Positions 1 to 6,556 of a stretch of DNA of 8,063 nucleotides are shown one piece after another (within the stretch, counting starts at the first letter, position 1; every line of letters starts with the position of its first letter). This stretch comes from Verrucomicrobiota bacterium (GTDB lineage: Bacteria > Verrucomicrobiota > Verrucomicrobiia > Opitutales > Opitutaceae), in contig JAFAAS010000041.1 in the NCBI GenBank assembly GCA_023426435.1, forward strand, positions 1 to 8,063, in the 5' to 3' direction. Below the pieces are notes generated by a model. It was not told the DNA's origin and made no database searches. It saw nothing but the letters and a program-made list of their open reading frames with translations. A program made the position numbers and the translations under genes.

Positions 1-126
1 CTCAACATCGACAACGTCCTCGACGACTCCGGCTACATCCAGCAAGCCGGCGCCCGCGTCTCCGGCACCGGCATCACCACCGCCCCCGGCCTCAACCTCA
101 AATTCTCCACCACCCTCAGCTTCTAG
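1..126 (+). CDS. TonB-dependent receptor, C-terminal fragment (gene cut by the window edge)
   Basis: The frame is open from base 1 to a TAG stop at 124-126 and encodes 41 residues, starting LNIDNVLDDSGYIQQAG and ending in phenylalanine (TTLSF). This is the last part of an outer-membrane beta-barrel: 'NIDNVLDD.Y' followed by 'GTGITTAPG' is the usual C-terminal signature of TonB-dependent receptors, and the terminal aromatic residue is the known signal for barrel assembly by the BAM complex. It aligns without gaps to the last 41 residues of the complete receptor that starts at 297, with 22 identical positions by my count, so the two genes are tandem paralogues. Substrate and N-terminal domains cannot be seen. 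A hairpin begins five bases after the stop. Confidence 0.9.
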   Translation, partial: LNIDNVLDDSGYIQQAGARVSGTGITTAPGLNLKFSTTLSF

Positions 127-130
127 GTAG

Positions 131-152
131 GGCGCGCTGTCCCCAGCGCGCC
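131..152 (+). repeat. Perfect 9-bp hairpin just after the receptor stop (REP-like or 3' UTR stem-loop)
   Basis: The arms GGCGCGCTG (131-139) and CAGCGCGCC (144-152) pair perfectly around a TCCC loop. No run of T follows, so it is not a standard intrinsic terminator. It could protect the mRNA 3' end, assist Rho-dependent termination, or be a dispersed palindromic repeat. A near-identical 8-bp/4-nt hairpin lies at 2621-2640 after the next receptor gene. Confidence 0.75.
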
Positions 153-178
153 GCTTAGCGCCTGCCTTCTCCTAGAGA

Positions 179-199
179 TCGAAAATCGAAATTCGAAAA
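179..199 (+). repeat. Three 7-nt tandem repeats (TCGAAAA, TCGAAAT, TCGAAAA)
   Basis: The repeats start at 179, 186 and 193 with a strict 7-base period and are A-rich, unlike the GC-rich surroundings. They directly abut the C-run tract at 201-225. The block could be an iterated protein-binding site, an AT-rich promoter element for the receptor at 297, or a dispersed intergenic repeat. The function is unknown; only the repeat structure is certain. Confidence 0.6.
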
Positions 200-200
200 T

Positions 201-225
201 CCCCACCCCTCCCCGCCCCTCCCCC
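201..225 (-). other. G-quadruplex motif on the minus strand (i-motif on the plus strand)
   Basis: The plus strand has five C runs (201-204, 206-209, 211-214, 216-219 and 221-225) separated by single bases A, T, G, T. The minus strand therefore carries five runs of at least four G with 1-nt loops, the tightest class of quadruplex-forming motif. It lies 71 bases before the receptor start codon at 297, in the probable promoter or leader. Since the minus strand is the template for the receptor gene, the G runs would be in the template strand. Any in vivo role is inference. Confidence 0.7.
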
Positions 226-296
226 ATTTTCCAACCTGCAGCGTCGTAGATAGCCGGCCGCCAAAACCGCCGGCGAACTAACCTACACAAACTGCA

Positions 297-2606
297 ATGA
301 ACCCCACACTACCCGCAGCGACGCTCCGGCGTCGTCTCGCCCTCTCCGGCCTCTGCGCCGCGATCGTCAGCCTGCCTGCCTTCGGCCAATCCGCCGCAGC
401 GGTGCCCAACGACGACGAAATCGTCCAACTCTCGCCGTTCACCGTCTCCGGCACCTCCGACGACCGCTACCGCGCCGGTGACGCCATCTCCGCCGTGCGC
501 GTCCGCGCTTCGCTGCTCGACACCCCCAGCTCCATCTCGGTCGTCACACGCGAAATGATGGACGACCTCGCCCCCAATCGCGTCTTCGACGTCGCCCGCT
601 ACATCGCCGGCGTCCAGGAGGGCCGCGGTATCCAGTTCCAGGATCGCCTCATCATCCGCGGCTTCGAAACCCAGAACGGCGCCCGCACCGTCGACAACTT
701 CCTCCAGTCCGCCGACGCCGATAATGTCGAGGAAGCCATCATCGAGCGCATCGAGGTCACCAAGGGCCCCAACTCCATCCTCTCCCCCGCCGGCGCCCCC
801 GGCGGCTCGCTCAACATCATCACGAAGTCGCCGACGTTCCAAAAGCACGCCTGGATCCGCGCCCAGGTCGGTCTCTTCGATTCCCAAAAAGCCACGCTCG
901 ACATGGGCGGACCTTTCTCACCCGGCAGCTCGCTCGCCTACCGCCTCGTCGCTTCCGGCCAGGACACCGAGCGCTACTGGAGCTCCGACGCCAAAATGCG
1001 CAATTGGGCCATCGCTCCCATGCTGTCGTGGCGCATCAATGACAAATCCATGCTCACCGTGAAGGCGATCTTCGCCAACCACTGGATCTTCCGCGAGCCG
1101 CTCCTCATCCTCGACCCAAGCACGACCGCCACCAGCGGCGAGCCCAAGCTCCTTCCCGGCATCGATCCCAGCGGCCTCAACGGCATCCAGCCGTGGAGCA
1201 ATGTCGGGAGCTACAGCGAAGACTATTTCGCCGTTTACACCAACAGCCTCAACGAGCACCTCAACCTCCGCATCGCCGGCAACATCCGCAAATACATCGA
1301 GGACTCCGACCAGAACTTCCTCTCCACCCCCGGCCTGAGCAACCGCTACAATCCCATGACCGGCGAACTCACCCAGGATTTCACCTGGGCCCTCGCCAAC
1401 GGTTCGCTCCCCTACAACGCGACAACCAATCCCTACGTCGCCACCCCCTCGCCTTGGATCAACCCGCTCAACATCCCCAACCGCGGCGACATCCAGGAAA
1501 CCGAACGCGACACCCAGAGCCTGCAGATCGACCTCGCCGCCAACTACGACTTCGGCGCTATCACCACCCAGACCATCGTCGGCGCCGGCTTCTCCTTCCA
1601 GGAAGCGTTCAACAACAACAAGAGCGCCAACCTCCCCGGCATCAATCTGCTCAACAAGGTCATCGCCTACCCGAACTACCCGTCGAACTGGACGACCATC
1701 AACAAGAGCAAATACAACAACCAGCAGTTCTACATCAGCGAGCGCATCGGCCTGATCGACAACCGCCTCTTCCTCACCGGCGGCCTGCTGCACTACTACA
1801 GCCGCCTGCGGAATTGGAACGGCCTCACCAACGTCACCACCGGCAAGCTCGACGACGCCAAAAACATGTGGACCGCCGGCGCCCTTTTCAAAGCGACCGA
1901 TCGCATCTCCGTTTACTACAGCCATTCCACCAACGGAAATCCCACCATCGTGAACCAGACGCAGGCTCTCTGGCGCGACGGCGTTCAAGACGAGATCGGC
2001 ATCAAATCCGAGTTCTTCGACAAGCGGCTCTCGCTCAGCGCATCCTACTTCGAGATCTCCCAGACGAACGTCACCGTTCCCAATCCGGCCTACCAAACCG
2101 ACCCGACGCAGCCCCAAACGCTCGTCTCCGACCTCAACAACAAGGGCTACGAGCTCGAGCTCATGGGTCAGCTCACGCCGAACTTCTCCGTCGTCGCGAC
2201 CTACTCGCACCTGAAGATGCGCGACGCCCTCGGCCGCATGGTCCGCGCCGTGGCCGACCACAACGCGGCCCTGCTGCTCAACTACCGCTTCCTCGATGGC
2301 CCCGCCCAAAACCTGTCGCTCGCCTTCGGCGTCACTTACAGCGGCAAGCGCGCCGGCGACATCCCCGACGGCAACTTCACCCAGCTCGGTGTCGTGAAAC
2401 AAGTGAGCTTCTACCTCGAGCCGCAGTATCTCACCACGTTCATCGCGAACTACCGCCTCAACGATCGTTGGTCCTTCCAGGGCAACATCGACAACGTCTT
2501 CGACGACGCCGACTACATCTCCGTCGCCGGCGGCCGCATCACCGGCACCGGCCTCACCACCCAACCCGGCATCAACTTCCGCCTCACCACCCGCTACGAC
2601 TTCTAA
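297..2606 (+). CDS. TonB-dependent outer-membrane receptor (siderophore-receptor-like)
   Basis: 769 residues. Residues 1 to about 31 form a signal peptide (RRRLALSGLCAAIVSLPAFG, then QSA). A TonB-box-like segment, EIVQLSPFTVSG (41-52), follows. The plug domain spans about 66-176, with LDTPSSISVVTREMMDD, IIRGF and the hallmark IERIEVTKGPNSILSPAG.PGGSLNIITK. The rest is a beta-barrel ending in aromatic phenylalanine. There is no N-terminal STN secretin-like domain, so direct FecR-type signalling is unlikely. The length and plug resemble siderophore-type receptors more than the roughly 1000-residue SusC type, and no SusD partner is seen. The protein should import a scarce ligand such as an iron chelate, cobalamin or a glycan using TonB-ExbBD energy; the true substrate cannot be read from sequence. 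The ATG at 297 is chosen because it gives a clean signal peptide. It is a paralogue of the gene ending at 126. Confidence 0.93.
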   Translation: MNPTLPAATLRRRLALSGLCAAIVSLPAFGQSAAAVPNDDEIVQLSPFTVSGTSDDRYRAGDAISAVRVRASLLDTPSSISVVTREMMDDLAPNRVFDVARYIAGVQEGRGIQFQDRLIIRGFETQNGARTVDNFLQSADADNVEEAIIERIEVTKGPNSILSPAGAPGGSLNIITKSPTFQKHAWIRAQVGLFDSQKATLDMGGPFSPGSSLAYRLVASGQDTERYWSSDAKMRNWAIAPMLSWRINDKSMLTVKAIFANHWIFREPLLILDPSTTATSGEPKLLPGIDPSGLNGIQPWSNVGSYSEDYFAVYTNSLNEHLNLRIAGNIRKYIEDSDQNFLSTPGLSNRYNPMTGELTQDFTWALANGSLPYNATTNPYVATPSPWINPLNIPNRGDIQETERDTQSLQIDLAANYDFGAITTQTIVGAGFSFQEAFNNNKSANLPGINLLNKVIAYPNYPSNWTTINKSKYNNQQFYISERIGLIDNRLFLTGGLLHYYSRLRNWNGLTNVTTGKLDDAKNMWTAGALFKATDRISVYYSHSTNGNPTIVNQTQALWRDGVQDEIGIKSEFFDKRLSLSASYFEISQTNVTVPNPAYQTDPTQPQTLVSDLNNKGYELELMGQLTPNFSVVATYSHLKMRDALGRMVRAVADHNAALLLNYRFLDGPAQNLSLAFGVTYSGKRAGDIPDGNFTQLGVVKQVSFYLEPQYLTTFIANYRLNDRWSFQGNIDNVFDDADYISVAGGRITGTGLTTQPGINFRLTTRYDF

Positions 2607-2620
2607 CCATTGAAATGGAC

Positions 2621-2640
2621 GCGCGGTGCCCTCACCGCGC
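2621..2640 (+). repeat. Perfect 8-bp hairpin after the receptor gene, sister of the one at 131-152
   Basis: The arms GCGCGGTG (2621-2628) and CACCGCGC (2633-2640) enclose the loop CCCT. GAAAT (2612-2616) and ATTTC (2641-2645) can extend the stem by five pairs beyond a one-sided 4-nt bulge. Compared with 132-151, the stem differs only at its sixth pair, C-G there and G-C here, so pairing is kept. It begins 14 bases after the stop codon. Confidence 0.75.
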
Positions 2641-2653
2641 ATTTCCCTCCACC

Positions 2654-2686
2654 AGCCCCGGCCCAAAAGCCGGGGCTTCTTCATTC
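2654..2686 (+). terminator. Intrinsic terminator of the TonB receptor gene
   Basis: AGCCCCGGC (2654-2662) pairs perfectly with GCCGGGGCT (2669-2677) around a 6-nt CCAAAA loop and is followed by a T-rich tail, TCTTCATT. The orientation suits the plus-strand receptor gene. On the minus strand the stem is not followed by T residues, so it should not terminate asnS efficiently. Confidence 0.75.
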
Positions 2687-2774
2687 CCCTTTTCCTTTCA
2701 CCCTCACCCTCCCTTTAACTTTCACCCTCACTTTCACTTTCACTTTCCCTTTCCCTTTCACTCCCCACCACTCC
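2676..2774 (+). repeat. G-free pyrimidine tract with CTTTC(A/C) hexamer repeats at the asnS 3' end
   Basis: There is no G on the plus strand from 2676 to 2774 (99 bases). Within the tract, the 12-mer TTTCACCCTCAC occurs at 2696-2707 and 2720-2731, and five tandem hexamers CTTTCA, CTTTCA, CTTTCC, CTTTCC, CTTTCA fill 2731-2760. The last hexamer contains the complement of the asnS TGA stop (2758-2760). The tract separates the convergent 3' ends of the receptor gene and asnS. Slippage in replication is the simplest origin. Confidence 0.8.
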
Positions 2775-4161
2775 GCGGCGGCGCATTCCCCGGCGTCCGC
2801 GCAAACGGAATCACATCCCGAATATTCGGCACGCCCGTCACAAACATCAGCATCCGCTCAAACCCCAACCCAAACCCCGCGTGCGGCACCGTCCCATACC
2901 GCCGCAAATCCAAATACCACCCATAATCCTCCGGACTCAACCCGTGCCGCCGCATGTTGCCCTCCAACACCTCCAGCCGCTCCTCGCGCTGACTCCCGCC
3001 CACAATCTCCCCAATCCCCGGCACCAACACATCCATCGCCGTCACCGTCTTCTCATCGTCATTTAGCCGCATATAGAACGGCTTAATCTCCTTCGGATAA
3101 TTGAACACCGTCGTCGGACACTTGAACACTTCCTCCGTCAAGAACCGCTCGTGCTCCGACTGCAGATTCGCGCCATACTCGATCGGATACTCGAACTGCT
3201 TCCCGCTCTTTCTCAGCAGCTCCACCGCCTCCGTATAACTCACGCGCTGAAACGGCCGCTCCAACACGAAATCCAGCCGCTTCAACAGTTCCTTGTCCAC
3301 GAACTTGCTGAACAATTCCAAATCCTCCGCGCAGTTCGTCCGCACGTCGCGAATCAGATACTTCACAAATTCCTCCGCCAGATCCATGTCGCCCGCCAGA
3401 TCGCAAAACGCCACCTCCGGCTCGATCATCCAAAACTCGTTCGCATGCCGCGACGTATTCGAATTCTCAGCACGAAACGTCGGCCCAAACGTGTAAACTT
3501 TCCCCAACGCACACGCGAACGCCTCCGCCTCCAATTGCCCGCTCACCGTCAGATACGTTTTCCGCGCAAAGAAATCCTTCGCGTCGTCCACCAATCCATC
3601 TTCCCGCTTCGGCGGATTCCCCACATCGAGCGTCGTCACGCGAAACAACTCTCCCGCCCCTTCGCAATCGCTGCCCGTGATGATCGGCGTGTGCACATAA
3701 ACGAACCCGCGTTCCTGAAAGAACCGGTGAATCGCAAACGCCAGCTTGCTCCGTGTCCGGAAAATCGCGCCAAACAAATTCGACCGCGGACGCAGATGCC
3801 CGATCTCCCGCAGAAACTCCGGCGTGTGTCCTTTCTTCTGCAACGGATACGTCGCATCCGCCGTCCCGATCACGTTCACTTCCTCCGCCGCCACTTCCCA
3901 CTTCTGCCCCGCGCCCTGCGACGCCACCAATTTTCCCCGCACGCTCACCGACGCCCCCGTCGTCAGATGCTGCACCGCCGCGTAATTCGCCAGCGTCGAC
4001 GGCGCGATCACCTGCAGGTTCTTCAGGCATGACCCGTCGTTCAGCTCGATAAACGAAAACGTCTTCGCATCGCGCCGCGTCCGCACCCAGCCCTGCACAA
4101 GAATTTCGTCCCGCGCCGCCTCACTGTGCAGCGCATCCTTCACCGATGTCGGTTTGAGCAT
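2758..4161 (-). CDS. asnS: Asparaginyl-tRNA synthetase
   Basis: 467 residues, matching the usual bacterial length of about 466. This cytoplasmic class IIb enzyme activates asparagine with ATP and charges tRNA-Asn. Residues 1 to about 105 form the anticodon-binding OB fold (VQGWVRTRRDAK at 22-33, LTTGASVSVRGKLVAS). The catalytic core follows: LRPRSNLFGAIFRTRS (123-138), TPIITGSDCEGAGELF (158-173), motif 2 with FRAENSNTSRHANEFWMIEPE (229-249), IGEIVGGSQREER (383-395) and motif 3 GFGLGFERM (429-437). RAENSNTSRH and the family-wide similarity to E. coli AsnS distinguish it from AspRS. The ATG at 4161 is preceded by GGCGGG, a weak ribosome site. The C-terminus, RTPGNAPPRSGGE, runs a few residues past the usual end, and its stop lies in a hexamer repeat. 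It is probably cotranscribed with the small exported-protein gene 39 bases upstream. Confidence 0.97.
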   Translation of the reverse strand: MLKPTSVKDALHSEAARDEILVQGWVRTRRDAKTFSFIELNDGSCLKNLQVIAPSTLANYAAVQHLTTGASVSVRGKLVASQGAGQKWEVAAEEVNVIGTADATYPLQKKGHTPEFLREIGHLRPRSNLFGAIFRTRSKLAFAIHRFFQERGFVYVHTPIITGSDCEGAGELFRVTTLDVGNPPKREDGLVDDAKDFFARKTYLTVSGQLEAEAFACALGKVYTFGPTFRAENSNTSRHANEFWMIEPEVAFCDLAGDMDLAEEFVKYLIRDVRTNCAEDLELFSKFVDKELLKRLDFVLERPFQRVSYTEAVELLRKSGKQFEYPIEYGANLQSEHERFLTEEVFKCPTTVFNYPKEIKPFYMRLNDDEKTVTAMDVLVPGIGEIVGGSQREERLEVLEGNMRRHGLSPEDYGWYLDLRRYGTVPHAGFGLGFERMLMFVTGVPNIRDVIPFARTPGNAPPRSGGE

Positions 4162-4200
4162 CCCGCCATCGAACGCGTCCGCCGCACGCCGGCAAAAAGA

Positions 4201-4593
4201 TTATGGCACCTGCAATCGGCTAGAATCCCGCTTCATAGCCTGCCTCGCAGTCACCACTTTCTCACCACCTTTCGCCTCCGACGCGATCAACGCCAGCTCG
4301 CTCACGCGCCCCTTTTCAAAACGCACCAGCAGCGACCCGCACGTTTCGGTCCCCGCCACCCTCCGATTGCGGTAAACCCACGCCCCATCCGCCATCACCA
4401 TGTCCGGCCAGCCGAGCTTCGTCGCAACTTGGATTCGCATCGTGCCGTGTTCCACGTAGTCGCCCGCTGCCTGCACCCGGATCACTTCTCCGACGCTCGT
4501 TTGATCCGCCGCCCATCCGCTCATCGGTAGCACCGCTGCGACGATCGCCCAGGCCAGTGTCCGCGAAAAAGAGTGAGAAGTCTTCGTCTTCAT
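4201..4593 (-). CDS. Small exported protein with a BamE/SmpA-like core
   Basis: 130 residues. Residues 1-28 are a signal peptide (basic MKTK start, hydrophobic LAWAIVAAVLPM, cleavage expected after SGWA), so the mature protein should be periplasmic. The cut site has no cysteine, so it is not a lipoprotein. Residues about 50-105 read GTMRIQVATKLGWPDMVMADGAWVYRN, then SLLVRFEKGRVSELALIAS. This matches the BamE/SmpA pattern 'xVxxxLGxPDxxxxDGxWVYxxR…LxVxFxxGRV', a small alpha-beta fold. BamE itself assists outer-membrane beta-barrel assembly, but many unrelated small periplasmic proteins share the fold, so the role here is unknown. A single cysteine, Cys85, remains in the mature part. The stop is 39 bases before the asnS start on the same strand, suggesting one transcript. 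The ATG at 4593 lacks a clear ribosome site but gives the complete signal peptide. Confidence 0.75.
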   Translation of the reverse strand: MKTKTSHSFSRTLAWAIVAAVLPMSGWAADQTSVGEVIRVQAAGDYVEHGTMRIQVATKLGWPDMVMADGAWVYRNRRVAGTETCGSLLVRFEKGRVSELALIASEAKGGEKVVTARQAMKRDSSRLQVP

Positions 4594-4693
4594 AAGGTAT
4601 GTTCAGGTTCGCCGCGCAACGTGCGCCTTCGCCCTTCCTCTCGCGAAAGTTTCCCAGCCATCCGCTCGCCGCCTGCTTCACCGGCGCGGCGCA

Positions 4694-4730
4694 CCGAGCC
4701 AACCGCTCGCCCGCCAAGTGAACGGCTCGG
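4694..4730. repeat. Inverted repeat in the divergent promoter region
   Basis: CCGAGCC (4694-4700) and GGCTCGG (4724-4730) are perfect inverted copies 23 bases apart, in the 181-base gap between the two divergent genes (4593 and 4775). It could be an operator or a leader stem-loop for the kinase-regulator operon. LytTR proteins usually bind direct repeats, so self-regulation by this site is not implied. The rest of the gap shows no clear promoter box. In this GC-rich DNA a 7-bp match may arise by chance. Confidence 0.3.
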
Positions 4731-4774
4731 AAAACCCATCGACGCTCCCGCGCCGCCCGCTACCGTCGCTCCCG

Positions 4775-6556
4775 ATGCGCGTCTCGCTCCGGCGAACTCT
4801 CCTTCCGTTCATCGCGTGGTTGTTCCTTTCGGGCCTCTCCCCCGGCCTCCAGGCTTCCGACTCCCACTCCAACCCGCCCGACGCCGAATCCACTCCGCGT
4901 TTCGTTTTCCGCTTCCAAAGCGGTGACGACCTTCAATGGGCCGAAAAAGATTTCGACGACTCCGCCTGGCGCTCAATCAACCGCCTGCAGCTGCCCTCGC
5001 GCAGCGGCCCTTACTGGGTCCGCTGGCGCCTCCGTCTCCAGGATTCCGATACGTCTCCTCTCCGCGACGGGCTCCTCCTGAAAATGGTCGCCAGCTACGA
5101 TCTGTATTGGGACGGACATCTCATCGGCCGCAACGGCCGCCCCGCCGCCTCGCTCGCCGACGAAATCCCCGGCAATGTCGACGCGCTCTTCCAAATTCCA
5201 CCCGATCTCCTCGGGCCCGGCGAACACGTGGTCGCACTCCGTCTTTCGAGTTTTCGCACCGGCTTCAGCAGCAGCACCTACGGGCTCTTCTTCCGCTGGG
5301 CCAACTTCCGCGAGCTCCTCGTCGAACGTTCCCGCACCGCCATGCTTTCCGTCATGGCCGTCGGCGCCGCCGCCGTGATCGCCATCGTCTTCGGGCTCAT
5401 GTGGCTGCTCGCCGGCCGTCGTCTTCCGTTGTTCATTTTCTCCCTGCTCTTCCTTTTCGCCGCCCTCATGCAAGCGCTGCAGGCATGGCGCTGGCTTTTC
5501 GATTATCCTTATCACTGGCACTACCCGCGCTCGCTCGCCACCGCCGTCTTCGTCACCGGCCTCGCCGCGCTGCTGCCGATCTTCGTCCTCCATCATTTTC
5601 GCGTCGGCCGTCCGCCCTGGATCTACGCCTTCATCGCCGTCGCGATGCTCGTGATCTGGCTGACCAACTCCTACTACAACAACATCGGCTTCCTGTCGTT
5701 CGCCGTCGGTTTCGTCGTCGCCCTCTCGCTCTCCATCCTCGCCATCGTCCGCCGCAAGCGCGGCGCCGGCATCGCCACCGTCGGCCTGTCCGCCTCGCTG
5801 CTCGCCTTGCTGTTCGCTCCGTTCGAATTCCTCGACCACGCGTTTTTCATCAGCGCCGGCCCCGCCGCCTTCGGCCTGCTCGTCGCCGTCGTCCTCCAGC
5901 TGCGCGACGAACGCAAGGAAGCCCAACAAGCCAAACTCACCGCCGCCCGCCTCGAGATCGAACTGCTCAAGAAAAACATCGAGCCTCACTTCGTCCTCAA
6001 CACGCTCGCCGCCCTCGTCGAAATCATCGAGCAACAACCCAAAACCGCCGTCGCTCTCATCGAGGCGCTCGCCGACGAATTTCGCCTGCTCAACCGCATC
6101 TCGAGCGAAAAACTCATCCCTCTCTCCCAGGAACTGGAACTCTGCCACGCCCATCTCCACGTCATGAGTCTGCGCAAGGGCGCCCAATGCTCGCTCACCA
6201 CCGAAGCCATCGACCCGCACGCGCAAATTCCCCCGGCGCTCTTCCTCACGCTCGTCGAAAACGGCCTGACGCATCTCCTCCCCCGCGACGGCACCATCCG
6301 CTTCCACCTCGCCGCCGAATCTCACGGCAACTCCACGACCTACACCTTGCGCGCCGACGGTCTCCGACAATCGGATACACCCCACCCGTCCCCCACCGAC
6401 GGCACCGGTCTCCGCTACATCAAGGCCCGCCTTGAAGAAAGTTTCACCGGCTCCTGGTCCCTCGCGAGCCGCCCTTCCCCATCAGGTTGGGAAACCGTCA
6501 TCACCGTTCCCTCCGTCTGCGTCGCTCCCACCGCGCCGTTGCCCTTGCCCGCATGA
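4775..6556 (+). CDS. LytS-type sensor histidine kinase with periplasmic jelly-roll-like domain and seven membrane helices
   Basis: 593 residues from the ATG at 4775, chosen because MRVSLRRTLLPFIAWLFLSG…LQA is a proper signal peptide (1-27); a GTG at 4718 would put 19 polar residues before it. Residues about 42-181 contain 'GDDLQWAEKDFDDSAWRSI…YWVRWRLRL…YDLYWDGHLIGRNG', the style of galactose-binding-like jelly-roll domains. Seven hydrophobic segments follow at about 188-213, 217-238, 252-274, 281-298, 302-325, 331-353 and 357-376, the layout of 7TMR-DISM receptors. After a short coiled segment (RDERKEAQQAKLTAARLEIEL) comes a His_kinase domain with KNIEPHFVLNTLAAL; His405 is the expected phosphoacceptor. 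The ATP-binding part has an N box, ENGLTH (Asn496), and GTGLRYIKARL (543-553). The DNG motif is weak (RADGLRQ). The ligand is unknown, possibly a carbohydrate. The stop overlaps the start of the response regulator. Confidence 0.9.
   Translation: MRVSLRRTLLPFIAWLFLSGLSPGLQASDSHSNPPDAESTPRFVFRFQSGDDLQWAEKDFDDSAWRSINRLQLPSRSGPYWVRWRLRLQDSDTSPLRDGLLLKMVASYDLYWDGHLIGRNGRPAASLADEIPGNVDALFQIPPDLLGPGEHVVALRLSSFRTGFSSSTYGLFFRWANFRELLVERSRTAMLSVMAVGAAAVIAIVFGLMWLLAGRRLPLFIFSLLFLFAALMQALQAWRWLFDYPYHWHYPRSLATAVFVTGLAALLPIFVLHHFRVGRPPWIYAFIAVAMLVIWLTNSYYNNIGFLSFAVGFVVALSLSILAIVRRKRGAGIATVGLSASLLALLFAPFEFLDHAFFISAGPAAFGLLVAVVLQLRDERKEAQQAKLTAARLEIELLKKNIEPHFVLNTLAALVEIIEQQPKTAVALIEALADEFRLLNRISSEKLIPLSQELELCHAHLHVMSLRKGAQCSLTTEAIDPHAQIPPALFLTLVENGLTHLLPRDGTIRFHLAAESHGNSTTYTLRADGLRQSDTPHPSPTDGTGLRYIKARLEESFTGSWSLASRPSPSGWETVITVPSVCVAPTAPLPLPA

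Larger units (their letters stand above)
127..296. other. Intergenic spacer between tandem TonB receptors
   Basis: The 170-base spacer holds the hairpin at 131-152, the 7-nt repeats at 179-199 and the C-run tract at 201-225. Near its end there is a weak inverted repeat, GCCGGC at 253-258 and again at 269-274, around a 10-nt A-rich loop. I see no convincing -35/-10 pair and no Shine-Dalgarno sequence before the ATG at 297. The promoter of the second receptor must lie here if it is transcribed independently, or else upstream of the window if the two receptors share a transcript. Confidence 0.5.

Noticed and set aside
918..2684. Long minus-strand open frame (588 codons) opposite the TonB receptor
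   Set aside because: It is antisense to a clear receptor gene and its translation is a low-complexity V/E/G/D/A-rich string with no motif, the typical shadow of GC-rich codon usage.
2690..2765. Pyrimidine repeats considered as a CRISPR or origin iteron array
   Set aside because: The units are 6-12 bases with no unique spacers, cas genes, DnaA boxes or replication gene nearby. It is a simple-sequence tract.
1193..2926. Plus-strand frame of 577 codons overlapping the receptor, terminator and asnS end
   Set aside because: The translation is rich in R, H, P and Q, crosses the terminator and repeat tract, and has no domain. It is an out-of-frame shadow.
3151..4032. Plus-strand frame of 293 codons opposite asnS
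   Set aside because: Antisense to a strongly conserved gene, arginine- and histidine-rich, with no motifs.
4718..4774. GTG start extending the kinase by 19 residues
   Set aside because: The extension is polar and proline-rich and precedes a good signal peptide starting at the ATG at 4775. The GTG also lies within the inverted repeat at 4694-4730.
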